From: JALZAH01 sp051000755
GTDB taxonomy: Bacteria > Actinomycetota > Acidimicrobiia > Acidimicrobiales > Palsa-688
Assembly: GCA_051000755.1 (NCBI GenBank)
Contig: JBPCNZ010000004.1
Coordinates: 1-36,687, forward strand
Length of the DNA stretch: 36,687 bases
Reading direction: 5' to 3'
Shown here: piece by piece, positions 8,114 through 15,764 of the stretch
Numbering within the stretch: position 1 is the first letter of the stretch
How the letters are laid out: each line of letters opens with the position of its first letter
Translations under genes and position numbers: made by a program
The notes under the pieces: generated by a model
Databases searched by the model: none
Told to the model about the DNA's origin: nothing
What the model saw: only the letters and a program-made list of their open reading frames with translations

Positions 8114-8245
8114 ATGACATCGAGTGACGATCAGGACGGCCTCGCCGACTGGGGCCACCCTGCGGCCGTCCCCTCCGACGGCGATTCCGGCGACCTCAGC
8201 CCGGGCACCCAGATCGGCGGCTACCGGATCGAGGGAGCGCTGTGA
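8114..8245 (+). pseudogene. 43-codon ORF: severed N-terminus of a Ser/Thr protein kinase
   Basis: The peptide runs from MTSSDDQDG to LSPGTQIGGYRIEGAL and then stops. Its last sixteen residues match the opening of bacterial PknB-type kinase domains, where LxPGTxIGxYRIExxL is followed by the glycine-rich GxGGMGxVY loop. Here TGA falls exactly where that loop should begin, and no kinase sequence follows in any frame. The stop overlaps the GTG start of the DUF4190 gene as GTGA, so the remnant may now serve as a leader peptide that couples translation. It could be an intact small gene, but the kinase-like end argues for truncation. No SD was found. Confidence 0.55.
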
Positions 8246-8589
8246 CCCAACAGCCGCCCGGACCGTGGACCTACGGCAACTATGGCGGCCCCCCGCCGGG
8301 GTACCCGCCCGGCCCCTACCGACGGCCGACGAACACGATGGCGATCCTGTCGCTCATCTTCGCCTTCATCTTCTCTCCGCTCGGCATCGTCTTTGGGATC
8401 ATCGCCAAGCGCCAGATTCGCGACACGGGCGAGGACGGCCAAGGCCTCGCCACCGCCGGCCTGGTGGTGGGGGCGGTCCTGACCGCCCTGTTCGTTCTGG
8501 TCCTCGTGGTCTGGGTGGTGGCGGTCTTGTCCTTCGTTCACGGGATTCAGCACATCAACACGAACATCCCTCCGCCTCCGACCACGTAG
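8242..8589 (+). CDS. DUF4190-type small membrane protein
   Basis: A 115-residue protein. The N-terminal third is proline-, glycine- and tyrosine-rich (PPGPWTYGNYGGPPPGYPPG). Two transmembrane helices follow: about residues 33-50 (MAILSLIFAFIFSPLGIVFG) and 73-95 (AGLVVGAVLTALFVLVLVVW), joined by a loop with IIAKRQIRDTGEDGQGLATAG, the typical DUF4190 signature. The function of the family is unknown; such proteins often sit next to signalling genes. The GTG start overlaps the stop of the kinase-like remnant. The stop codon TAG (8587-8589) is also the start of the -10 box of the next gene. The C-terminus is a short PPPPTT tail. Confidence 0.8.
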   Translation: MTQQPPGPWTYGNYGGPPPGYPPGPYRRPTNTMAILSLIFAFIFSPLGIVFGIIAKRQIRDTGEDGQGLATAGLVVGAVLTALFVLVLVVWVVAVLSFVHGIQHINTNIPPPPTT

Positions 8590-8592
8590 CCT
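8587..8592 (+). promoter_or_regulatory. -10 box TAGCCT, leaderless SirB1-family gene
   Basis: TAGCCT ends 6 bases before the GTG at 8599, so transcription is predicted to start at or next to the start codon. The first three bases are the stop codon of the DUF4190 gene. No clear -35 box. Confidence 0.5.
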
Positions 8593-8598
8593 TGAGGC

Positions 8599-9411
8599 GT
8601 GGATTTGCACGACCGCTGGGCGCGGGTGGTGGACCGGCCACCCCATGAACGGTTCGCCCTGGACGAGGCGGCGTTGATCATCGCCGCCCACATCGACGTC
8701 GAGATCGACGTCGACGCCGAACTGGACCGTCTCGACGCCCTGGCCGCCGAGTGCTTCGAGCACACCCTCGACTCGGTGACGGATCTGCTCTTCGCCCGCC
8801 TAGGGCTGCAGGGTGACCGGAAGAACTACGACGACCCCCGCAACTCGTCGATCCCCCAGGTCCTTGACCGCGGCGTGGGGATCCCCATCTCCCTGTCCGT
8901 GCTGCTGATGGAGGTGGGGCGCCGCCTCGGCCTGCACCTCGAGGGAGTCGGTATGCCCGGCCACTTCCTTGTGCGTCACGTGGTCGACGGCGGCGATGCC
9001 GACATCATCATCGACCCCTTCGGCGCCGGCCGGCACCTCACCCCCGGTGCCTGCCGCGACCTGTGGTCAGCCATCCAGGGATCGCCGGCCGGTTGGTCCC
9101 CGGACATGCTCGCCTCCACCCCGCCCGTGGCCATCGTGGTGCGCATGCTGGCCAACCTGACCGGCAGCTACACCCGCCGCGATGATCTCGGTGGGCGCCG
9201 GTGGGTGGCCGAGCTGCGAGCCGCGCTGCCAGAGCGCTCGACCAACCAGCGCCTCATCGTGGCCTCGGAGCTGGCCCAGACCGGGGCGTTCAACGCCGCC
9301 GCGGAGATCATCGACACGACCGCCAACCGCATCGCCGGGACCAACGACGACAACCCCGACGCGGCCCGGCTCCGGGCCCACGCCCGCAACCTCCGGGCCC
9401 GGCTCAACTGA
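8599..9411 (+). CDS. SirB1-family transglutaminase-like protein
   Basis: A 270-residue cytoplasmic protein. The core shows the SirB1/YchA signature: GDRKNYDDPRNSSIPQVLDR, then GIPISLSVLLMEVGRRLGL, then GVGMPGHFLVRH with the conserved His, and DIIIDPFGAGRHL with Asp. These correspond to the transglutaminase-like fold, but the nucleophilic Cys of true transglutaminases is not evident (Ser lies in the position GIPISLS). The C-terminal part is helical with a TPR-like repeat (ELAQTGAFNAAAEIID). The biochemical role of the family is not established. The GTG start follows a leaderless-type -10 box. Confidence 0.85.
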   Translation: MDLHDRWARVVDRPPHERFALDEAALIIAAHIDVEIDVDAELDRLDALAAECFEHTLDSVTDLLFARLGLQGDRKNYDDPRNSSIPQVLDRGVGIPISLSVLLMEVGRRLGLHLEGVGMPGHFLVRHVVDGGDADIIIDPFGAGRHLTPGACRDLWSAIQGSPAGWSPDMLASTPPVAIVVRMLANLTGSYTRRDDLGGRRWVAELRAALPERSTNQRLIVASELAQTGAFNAAAEIIDTTANRIAGTNDDNPDAARLRAHARNLRARLN

Positions 9412-9422
9412 CTGGCCGTGGC

Positions 9423-10091
9423 ATGATCGACGCCGGAACCATGGTCGATCTCGAGCTGCGCAATGACGTCTACCGCCGGCCTCTGGCCACCGCCCTGGAC
9501 CGGCTCGGCATCGGCGCGGGCTGGCGCTGCGCCGACATCGGAGCCGGCGGTGGCGACGTGACGGTCGCCTTGGCCCACATCGTCGGGGCCGGCGGCCGGG
9601 TCTACGCCGTAGACCGGGACCCGGCCCGCCGCAACGAGGTAGCCCGGGCCGCGGCCGACGCGGCCCAGGCCCAGGTGGTGGCCGTCACCCAGGCCGGCGA
9701 AGAGCTGAACCTGCCCGAACCGCTCGATCTGGTCTACGGCCGGTTCCTGCTCCTCCACGTGCACGATCCGCTGGTGGTGGTGGCCCGCATGGCCGACGCC
9801 GCCCGGCCCGGCTCGTGGGTGGTGATCCAGGAGCCCATCACCTCGGCCGGGCGCATCAACGGGAGGCCATTCACCTACCCTGATGCCGAGCACCCCGACG
9901 TCGGCGCCGTCCTCCCGTCCCTGGCCCTCGACGCGGGGCTGGACCTGGTGGATGCGTGGGCCGAGGCACCGGCCGGAGCCGGACCAGGCCCCGTCGCCGA
10001 CTATCTCGAGGCCCTCACCGGTGTCCACCCCGGCTCCGAAGCGGTCGTCCTGCCGCCGCTGGTGACCGTGGTGGCCCGCCGTCCCGCCTAG
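9423..10091 (+). CDS. Class I SAM-dependent methyltransferase
   Basis: About 222 residues. Motif I is CADIGAGGGDVTVALAHIVG, followed by the acidic strand end VYAVDRDP (motif II), and the motif IV/post-I region LDLVYGRFLLLHVHDPLVVV. The pattern matches Methyltransf_11/25-type small-molecule methyltransferases; the substrate is unknown. Two starts are possible, ATG 9423 and ATG 9441. The first keeps the longer N-terminus; TGGCAT at 9418-9423 would fit a promoter for the second, 17 bases away. It begins 11 bases after the SirB1-type stop. Its TAG stop overlaps the -10 box of the acyl-CoA dehydrogenase gene. Confidence 0.82.
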   Translation: MIDAGTMVDLELRNDVYRRPLATALDRLGIGAGWRCADIGAGGGDVTVALAHIVGAGGRVYAVDRDPARRNEVARAAADAAQAQVVAVTQAGEELNLPEPLDLVYGRFLLLHVHDPLVVVARMADAARPGSWVVIQEPITSAGRINGRPFTYPDAEHPDVGAVLPSLALDAGLDLVDAWAEAPAGAGPGPVADYLEALTGVHPGSEAVVLPPLVTVVARRPA

Positions 10092-10094
10092 CAT
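10089..10094 (+). promoter_or_regulatory. -10 box TAGCAT, leaderless acyl-CoA dehydrogenase gene
   Basis: TAGCAT ends 6 bases before the ATG at 10101. Its first three bases are the TAG stop of the methyltransferase gene, so stop codon and promoter share DNA. No clear -35 box. Confidence 0.55.
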
Positions 10095-10100
10095 CTCACC

Positions 10101-11696
10101 ATGAGTGACGCCGCCGCCCGGGCCGTGGAGGTGGCCCAGGGCGTCGTGGACCGCATCGCCGCCCACCTGGCGGACGCCGGGCCCGACGCCATCGACGCCC
10201 ATCAGGTGGTGGCCTACGACCTGGCCCACGCCGCCGCCGCGGTGAGCACGGCGCGGGTCATGGTCGGCTACGGCAGCCGGGGCGAAACGGAGGCCAAGCT
10301 GGCCCGGGCGTTTGTGGCCGACGCCGTCGCCGACGTGATGGCCCGCGTCCTCGGCCGCGAGGAGGCGTTCGGCGTCGCGGTGGGCGCCTTCGACGAGGTC
10401 CGAGCGTTCGTCGCTGCTCACCGGGACCCGGCCTGGCTGGCATCGCTGGCGGGTGAAGCCGGACCCCGCCATCTCGACGACGACTTCGAGCTTGTGGCGT
10501 CCACCTTCCGGCGCTTCGCCGACGCCAAGATCGCGCCCGCCGCCGAGGGGATCCACCGCCATAACGCTGACATCCCCGAGGACATCATCACCGGCCTGGG
10601 CGAGCTGGGGGCGTTCGGGTTGTCGATCCCCGAGGACTACGGCGGGTACGCGACCGGCGGGGAGAGCGACTATCTGGGCATGGTCGTGGCCACCGAGGAG
10701 CTGTCTCGGGGATCGCTGGCCGCCGGCGGCTCGCTCGCCACCCGGCCCGAGATCCTGGCCCGGGCCCTGGTGAAGGGCGGGACCGAGGAGCAGAAACGCC
10801 ACTGGCTGCCTCGGTTGGCCAGCGGCGAGGTGGTGGTGGGCGTCGCTGTCACCGAGCCCGACTTCGGCTCAGATGTCGCCGGCCTGACCGTGACCGCCAC
10901 CCGCCACGGCGACGACTGGACGATCGACGGGACCAAGACCTGGTCGACGTTCGCGGCACGCGCCGACGCCCTGCTGGTGCTGGCCCGCACCGACCCCGAC
11001 CGGTCCCTGGGGCACAAGGGCCTGTCGATGTTCATCGTGGCCAAGGAGCGCGGCGACGGCACGGGCTTCGTGTTGACCCAGCCGGGTGGGGGGCGCATGG
11101 AGGGCCGCCCGATTGACACCCTCGGGTACCGGGGCATGCATTCCTACGAGCTGTCGTTCTCCGACTGGTCGGTCGAAGGGGACAACCTGATCGGCGGCGA
11201 GAGCGGTCTCGGACGGGGCTTCTACCTGCAGATGGAGGGTTTTGAGAATGGCCGCCTGCAGACGGCCGCACGCGCCGTGGGCGTCATGCAGGCCGCCTAC
11301 GAAGCGGCGTTGTCTTACGCCGCCGAGCGCAGGGTCTTCGGGCGGGTGATCGCCGAGTACCAGCTCACCCAGGTCAAGTTGACCCGCATGGCCATCATCA
11401 TCCAGGCGTCGCGCCAGTACATGTACCAGGTGGGCCGGCTGATGGCCAAGGGCGAGGGCGCCCTCGAGGCGTCGATGATCAAGGCCTACGTGTGCCGGGC
11501 CGCCGAATGGGTGACCCGGGAGGCCATGCAGATCCACGGGGGCATGGGCTACGCCGAGGAATATGCGGTGAGCCGGTTGTGGGTCGACGCCCGGGTGCTT
11601 TCCATCTTCGAGGGGGCGGACGAGACCCTGGCCCTCAAGGTGGTGGCCCGGCGTCTCGTCAAGGACGCCAGCGGCGGCCGGCGGGGCGGGCCCTGA
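10101..11696 (+). CDS. mcd: Acyl-CoA dehydrogenase, probable (2S)-methylsuccinyl-CoA dehydrogenase
   Basis: A 531-residue flavoprotein, longer than ordinary acyl-CoA dehydrogenases (about 380) because of an extra helical N-terminal domain of about 120 residues. That extension and the motifs LGELGAFGLSIPEDYGGYA, TEPDFGSDVAGL, IDGTKTWSTFAARADALLVLARTDP, TLGYRGMHSYELSF, ENGRLQTAARAVGVMQAAYE, MQIHGGMGYAEEYAVSR and IFEGADE are the pattern of methylsuccinyl-CoA dehydrogenase of the ethylmalonyl-CoA pathway. Glu504 of IFEG is the expected catalytic base. The reaction is methylsuccinyl-CoA to mesaconyl-CoA, which the MaoC hydratase at 7427 would use. A leaderless-type promoter precedes the ATG, and a strong hairpin follows the stop directly. 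Confidence 0.85.
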   Translation: MSDAAARAVEVAQGVVDRIAAHLADAGPDAIDAHQVVAYDLAHAAAAVSTARVMVGYGSRGETEAKLARAFVADAVADVMARVLGREEAFGVAVGAFDEVRAFVAAHRDPAWLASLAGEAGPRHLDDDFELVASTFRRFADAKIAPAAEGIHRHNADIPEDIITGLGELGAFGLSIPEDYGGYATGGESDYLGMVVATEELSRGSLAAGGSLATRPEILARALVKGGTEEQKRHWLPRLASGEVVVGVAVTEPDFGSDVAGLTVTATRHGDDWTIDGTKTWSTFAARADALLVLARTDPDRSLGHKGLSMFIVAKERGDGTGFVLTQPGGGRMEGRPIDTLGYRGMHSYELSFSDWSVEGDNLIGGESGLGRGFYLQMEGFENGRLQTAARAVGVMQAAYEAALSYAAERRVFGRVIAEYQLTQVKLTRMAIIIQASRQYMYQVGRLMAKGEGALEASMIKAYVCRAAEWVTREAMQIHGGMGYAEEYAVSRLWVDARVLSIFEGADETLALKVVARRLVKDASGGRRGGP

Positions 11697-11745
11697 CAGC
11701 TGGGCGGTTAGTGCCGCCACTTTTCGGCAACTAACCGTCCAGCTG
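11697..11745. terminator. Bidirectional terminator hairpin
   Basis: The left arm 11697-11716 begins CAGCTGGGCGGTTAGT; the right arm 11725-11745 is its near-perfect complement, with one mismatch and one bulged base. The loop is eight bases (11717-11724, CCACTTTT). The hairpin fills the gap between two convergent genes, the acyl-CoA dehydrogenase and the MFS transporter, so it probably ends transcription from both sides. No strong U-tract follows, as is common in actinobacteria. Confidence 0.8.
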
Positions 11746-11750
11746 TTGGC

Positions 11751-13334
11751 TCAGTCGTTGTCGGGCCGCCTTTCCGGCGGTGGCTGCGGGGCCGGGTCGA
11801 CGACTGTTCGAGCGGCCGGTGCGCGTGGGGCACCGGTCACGTTGGAGATGCGGGAGGAGGGTCTGCTCCCGCCTTCCAGCGAGGACAGGTCCTCGAGGGA
11901 CATGCCCTCGGCGTCCACCCCGATCGCCGCCTCCACGGCGGCGCCGGCGAGCATCACCGCGGCGCCGATCAGGTAGGCGATGAACAGGTTGGTGTGGTTC
12001 GTGCCCTTGCCGATCAGCTTGCCGTAGAGGTAGGGCCCCAACGACCCGAAGAACTGGGCGATCGAGAAGAACACGGCTATGGCCTTGGCCCGAACCTCGA
12101 CGGGGAAGATCTCGCTGACGGTCAGGTAGGCGGCACTGGCTCCGCAGGACGCGAAGAAGAAGATCACGCACCAACATGCCGTCTGGGTGATTGCGGTGAG
12201 TGCCCCGGCCTGGAACAGGACCGCGCTCAGGACCAGCAACCCGCCGGAGATGAAGTAGGTGCCGGAGATCATCTTGCGCCGCCCGATGGTGTCGAAGAGA
12301 CCGCCCAGGAGCAGGGGTCCGGCCAGGTTGCCGGCGGCGAAGACCATGAAGTAGTAGGGGGTCGATCCGGTGGAGACGTGGTACACCTTGGTCAGGACCA
12401 GGGCGTAGGTGAAGAAGATGGCGTTGTAGAGGAACGACTGGGAGATCATCAATGACGCCCCCAGGATGGAACGTCGGGGGTAGGTCCTGAACAGGTTGCG
12501 GGCCAGGGCCACGAACCCGATGTCGTCCGGCGGGCGCACCTCGATCGCCTTGGACTCGTCCACCGGCGAGACCTCGCCGCCGCTCTCCCTCGTGCGCCGC
12601 TCGATGTCGTTCACCGCCGTCTCGGCCTCGTCTATCCGGCCGTGGGCTACCAGCCATCGGGGGCTTTCGGGCAGGTTCTGGCGGACGAACAGGACCAAGA
12701 AGCCCAGCGCGGGGCCGAACAGGAACCCGATCCGCCACCCCCAACTGGCGGGCAGGTGGTTGACCACGGCGAGGGAGAGAATGGTGGCCAGCAGGGCGCC
12801 GGCCCAGTAGGTGCCGTTGACGCCGATGTCCACCCGGCCCCGGTAGCGGGCGGGGATCAGTTCGTCGATGGCCGAGTTGATGGCGGCATATTCGCCGCCG
12901 ATACCCATTCCGGCGATGAACCGGCTGGCATCAAGGAAGATGACCCACGCCTCCCCCTTGCCCGCGGTGAATGCGGTCAGGAGTCCACCGAACAGGTAAA
13001 CGCCGAGGGTGATCATGAACAGGTTGCGCCGGCCCCACTTATCCGAGAGGCGGCCGAAGAACAACGCTCCGGCTACCTCGCCCAGCAGGTAGACGGTCCC
13101 GACCGAGAAAGCCACCGATCCCGAGGAGAGACCGAGGGCGGCCGGTTTGCTGATGAGGCTGGTCGAGAGGCTGGCGATCTGGACCTCGAGGCCGTCGAGG
13201 ATCCACGCCACCCCGAGGGCCATGACCAGCCGGGTGTGGAACTTCGACCACGAGAGCCGGTCGATCCGAGCCGGAATCAGGCTGAGAGGCGCTTCGGGGC
13301 TACGCCCGTCCCCTCGGGTTTCGGTAGTGGCCAC
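11751..13334 (-). CDS. MFS transporter, sugar-porter/aromatic-acid-like
   Basis: A 527-residue integral membrane protein with about 12 hydrophobic helices. The MFS motif GRLSDKWGRRN follows helix 2, and the matching GGLFDTIGRRK appears in the second half. ASRFIAGMGIGGEYAAINSAIDELIPARYRGR is the helix 4-5 signature of sugar/organic-acid porters, and a central loop contains NLPESPRWLVAHGRIDEAE. The substrate is unknown, probably a sugar or organic acid. The C-terminus is a long polar, proline-rich tail (from residue about 470). The GTG start at 13334 is supported by GGGGGAGGA shortly upstream. The gene is convergent with the acyl-CoA dehydrogenase and divergent from the ABC cluster. Confidence 0.9.
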   Translation of the reverse strand: MATTETRGDGRSPEAPLSLIPARIDRLSWSKFHTRLVMALGVAWILDGLEVQIASLSTSLISKPAALGLSSGSVAFSVGTVYLLGEVAGALFFGRLSDKWGRRNLFMITLGVYLFGGLLTAFTAGKGEAWVIFLDASRFIAGMGIGGEYAAINSAIDELIPARYRGRVDIGVNGTYWAGALLATILSLAVVNHLPASWGWRIGFLFGPALGFLVLFVRQNLPESPRWLVAHGRIDEAETAVNDIERRTRESGGEVSPVDESKAIEVRPPDDIGFVALARNLFRTYPRRSILGASLMISQSFLYNAIFFTYALVLTKVYHVSTGSTPYYFMVFAAGNLAGPLLLGGLFDTIGRRKMISGTYFISGGLLVLSAVLFQAGALTAITQTACWCVIFFFASCGASAAYLTVSEIFPVEVRAKAIAVFFSIAQFFGSLGPYLYGKLIGKGTNHTNLFIAYLIGAAVMLAGAAVEAAIGVDAEGMSLEDLSSLEGGSRPSSRISNVTGAPRAPAARTVVDPAPQPPPERRPDND

Positions 13335-13527
13335 GAGATCCTCCCCCGGTCTGCGGTGATGTTTCGCTGTGGTTTACCACGTTCGCGCTCCGGGCAAGCG
13401 CCTTGATTCACGAGGTGCCCGGCGACGGGAGAGGGAGGACACATGATCCCCGGCAGTCCGCAGCCCGAACGTTCGGTGAACCCATCGTGACCTTTCGGTC
13501 GAATGGTCTCGTTGCGGAACCGACGCC

Positions 13528-13533
13528 TAGAGT
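13528..13533 (+). promoter_or_regulatory. -10 box TAGAGT before the ABC cluster
   Basis: TAGAGT ends 6 bases before the GTG at 13540, the same arrangement as the other leaderless genes. The promoter looks intact although the gene behind it is frameshifted. Confidence 0.45.
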
Positions 13534-13539
13534 CGAGCC

Positions 13540-14560
13540 GTGCCGGAGCGTCGCACGACCCCCGAGGAGACAGGGTCGCCGCTTCCTGTCGTCGCCCACC
13601 AGCTGACGAAGTACTACCAAGACACGGTCGCTGTCGACGGCGTCGATCTCGTCGTCGAGGCAGGGGAGATCCGGGGTCTGTTGGGTCCCAACGGGGCGGG
13701 CAAGACCACGATCCTTGCCATGCTGTTCGGTCTCGTCGAGCCCGACAGCGGGTCGCTGAGCCTCTTCGGCCGGGACCGGCAGTCGGTCGGCGCCGACTGG
13801 CTCGACGGTGTCGCCGGCTTTGTCGAGACACCGCACTTCTACCCGTACCTCTCGGGCCGCAAGAACCTCGATCATCTGGCCGTCTGGACGGTGGCCTGGC
13901 CCCCCACCTGATCGTTAGGGCGCTCAATCAGGTCGGATTTGGCGCGGCCGCCGACGACAAGGTCCGGAGTTACTCGCTCGGGATGCGCCAGCGCCTGGGC
14001 GTGGCTGCCGCCCTCCTGCGCTCACCCCGGTTGCTCATCGTCGACGAGCCGGCCAACGGCCTCGACCCGGGCGCGGCCCGCGACCTGCGGGCCGCCCTGC
14101 GCGACCTGGCCGAGGCCGGCACCGCGATCCTCCTCAGCAGTCACGACATGGCCGCCATCGAGAACGTCTGCGACAGCCTCACCGTGTTGCGGCGGGGCCG
14201 GTGCGTCTTCGATGGTTCACTGACCCGGATGCGTGCCGAGGCGCCCGAGGCCGCCTACCGCCTGTACACCAGCGACGACGGGGCCGCCTGGACCATGCGG
14301 CCGGGACCGCCGCCCTGAGTGTCGAAGCAGCCGGGGACGGGCTGCTGGTCCACGCCGCCCGTCACGACCTGGACGCCTACGTGATCGAGCTGGGTCGGGC
14401 GGGCGTCGCCGTGCGCAGCCTGGCTCTCGAGGTCAGCGCCCTCGAATCGCTGTTCTTCCAGCTCACCGAGGGCAGCGCCCGCCCGGGGCGCCCCGGCACG
14501 GGGGTGGTAGCTCGGACGACGCCGGTGACGGCCCCCGCCGGCGGCTTAGGCGGCGTCGTC
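13540..14560 (+). pseudogene. ABC transporter ATP-binding protein, interrupted by two frameshifts
   Basis: The first 123 codons encode a normal ATPase start with Walker A GPNGAGKTT (residues 49-57) and the Q-loop region FVETPHFYPYLSGRKNL, and then hit TGA at 13909-13911. The protein continues one base back with VRALNQVGF, the signature YSLGMRQRLG, Walker B LLIVDEP and the switch His in LLSSHDM, until a second stop at 14316-14318. The C-terminal piece (LDAYVIELGRAGVAVRSL to ESLFFQLTEG) lies in the third frame. Both shifts are explained by loss of a single C, near 13884 and 14288, each before TGGAC. All domains are present, so this is either recent decay or an assembly error. The end coordinate is approximate because the last frame runs on into the permease. 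Confidence 0.8.
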
Positions 14561-15358
14561 GTGGTCTGGTACAGCGAGATGATCAAGCTGGCGGCACACA
14601 CCCGCACCCGGGTGATCGCCGGCTTGTGCCTGATCGCCCCCTTCATCGCTCTCGTCGTCCTCCAGGCTCAGAGCTCGGTGCCCGAGGACACCCTCTTCGG
14701 CCGCTGGATCCACGAGTCGGGCTTCGCCCTCCCCCTGGTGATCCTGTCGTTCAGCGGGCAGTGGATCCTGCCCGTCCTGGCCGGGGTGGTCGCCGGGGAC
14801 ATCTTCTCCTCCGAGGACCACCACGGCACCTGGAAGGCCGTGGTCACCCGGTCCCGCTCGCGCTCCCAGATCTTCGCCGGCAAGCTGCTGGCCGCCCTGA
14901 CCTGGTCGGTGGCCGCCGTCGTCGCCCTGGCCGGCGCCAGCATCCTCGCCGGCCTGCTCGTCGGCCACCAGCCCCTCGTCGACCTCTCCGGTCGGCTCGA
15001 CCCGGCCGGACGGAGCCTGCTCCTGGTGGCGACCAGTTGGGCCAGCGTGGTGGCCCCCACCCTCGGCCTCACGGCCGTGGCCGTCATGCTCTCGGTCCTC
15101 ACCCGGCACTCCGTCGCGGTCATCGGGGGCCCTCTCGTGCTGGCCCTGGTGATGCAACTCGCCTCCCTGGTCAACGGGGCGGACCTTGTCCGGGTGCTGA
15201 TGCTCACCACTCCTTTCGGCACATGGCATGGTCTGTGGGCCGATCCGTCCTTCAACGGCCCGCTGCTCCAAGGACTCGCCGTGAGCGCAGTGTGGTTCGT
15301 GGCTGCCATCCTGATCGCCTCCGTCGCCTTCGCCCGCCGCGACATCCCCACCGCCTGA
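14561..15358 (+). CDS. ABC-2 type transporter permease
   Basis: About 265 residues from the GTG at 14561 (VVWYSEMIKLAAHTRTRV). The protein has about six hydrophobic segments: residues 20-40, 60-85, a central ABC-2 stretch GVVAGDIFSSEDHHGTWKAVVTRSRSRSQIFAGKLLAA with the conserved Glu/Asp-His region, and four later helices ending AVWFVAAILIASVAFARRD. ABC-2 permeases of this kind export drugs, lipids or small molecules; the substrate is unknown. There is no stop between the last ATPase fragment and this gene, so the two are in one frame. The start is therefore a guess: a true fusion, or a hidden stop lost through another indel. The stop at 15358 lies 1 base from the lipoprotein ATG. Confidence 0.7.
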   Translation: MVWYSEMIKLAAHTRTRVIAGLCLIAPFIALVVLQAQSSVPEDTLFGRWIHESGFALPLVILSFSGQWILPVLAGVVAGDIFSSEDHHGTWKAVVTRSRSRSQIFAGKLLAALTWSVAAVVALAGASILAGLLVGHQPLVDLSGRLDPAGRSLLLVATSWASVVAPTLGLTAVAVMLSVLTRHSVAVIGGPLVLALVMQLASLVNGADLVRVLMLTTPFGTWHGLWADPSFNGPLLQGLAVSAVWFVAAILIASVAFARRDIPTA

Positions 15359-15359
15359 C

Positions 15360-15690
15360 ATGCGCCGCCTTCTCGCCCCCGCCCTTGCCGCCCTCGCCGT
15401 CGTCGGCCTGGCCACCGGATGCACCGACGGGGCCATCACTGACGGCCGCCTGCAGGCTGCGGTGGGGAACACCTTCGCCAACCTGTGGGTGTTGCAGCAG
15501 GATGGACTGGAGCACCCAGCAGCATTTCGGGGGGGCCCAGCCGACCCAGGACGGCGCCAACCCCGAGCAGCTCAACCGGCTCGACTGGTACACGGTGACC
15601 AACTGGTCCAAGCCCTACCCGGGTGACCCGGCCATCTTCGCCCCTGCGGCGGTGCCCGGCGCCAACCGGCCTGCCGGCGAGATCGGCTGA
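15360..15690 (+). pseudogene. Small lipoprotein with an apparent frameshift
   Basis: The first part (MRRLLAPALAALAVVGLATGC) is a clear lipoprotein signal peptide with lipobox LATGC; the mature part opens TDGAITDGRLQAAVGNTFAN and continues to about LEHPAAF. That frame stops at 15624-15626. The neighbouring frame carries a protein-like end: GAQPTQDGANPEQLNRLDWY, then TVTNWSKPYPGDPAIFAPAA, ending at 15690. The run of seven G at 15529-15535 is the likely site of the one-base gain; with six G the two parts read as one protein of about 110 residues. No family is recognised. The ATG is one base after the permease stop, so it belongs to the ABC cluster. Confidence 0.6.
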
Positions 15691-15764
15691 CCGGACCGGG
15701 CTGCGCAGGCGCCGGCGATGCGTCGGCGAGGCCCGGCGTGCCCCGGTGCGTCGACGGGTCGGGC

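Noticed and set aside
9168..10802. A 544-codon minus-strand open frame opposite the methyltransferase and acyl-CoA dehydrogenase
   Set aside because: No recognisable domain; the plus-strand genes have clear motifs and promoters.
15691..15764. Terminator between the lipoprotein and the convergent SDR gene
   Set aside because: Only a weak 5-bp CGCCG/CGGCG stem is visible, common by chance at this GC content.
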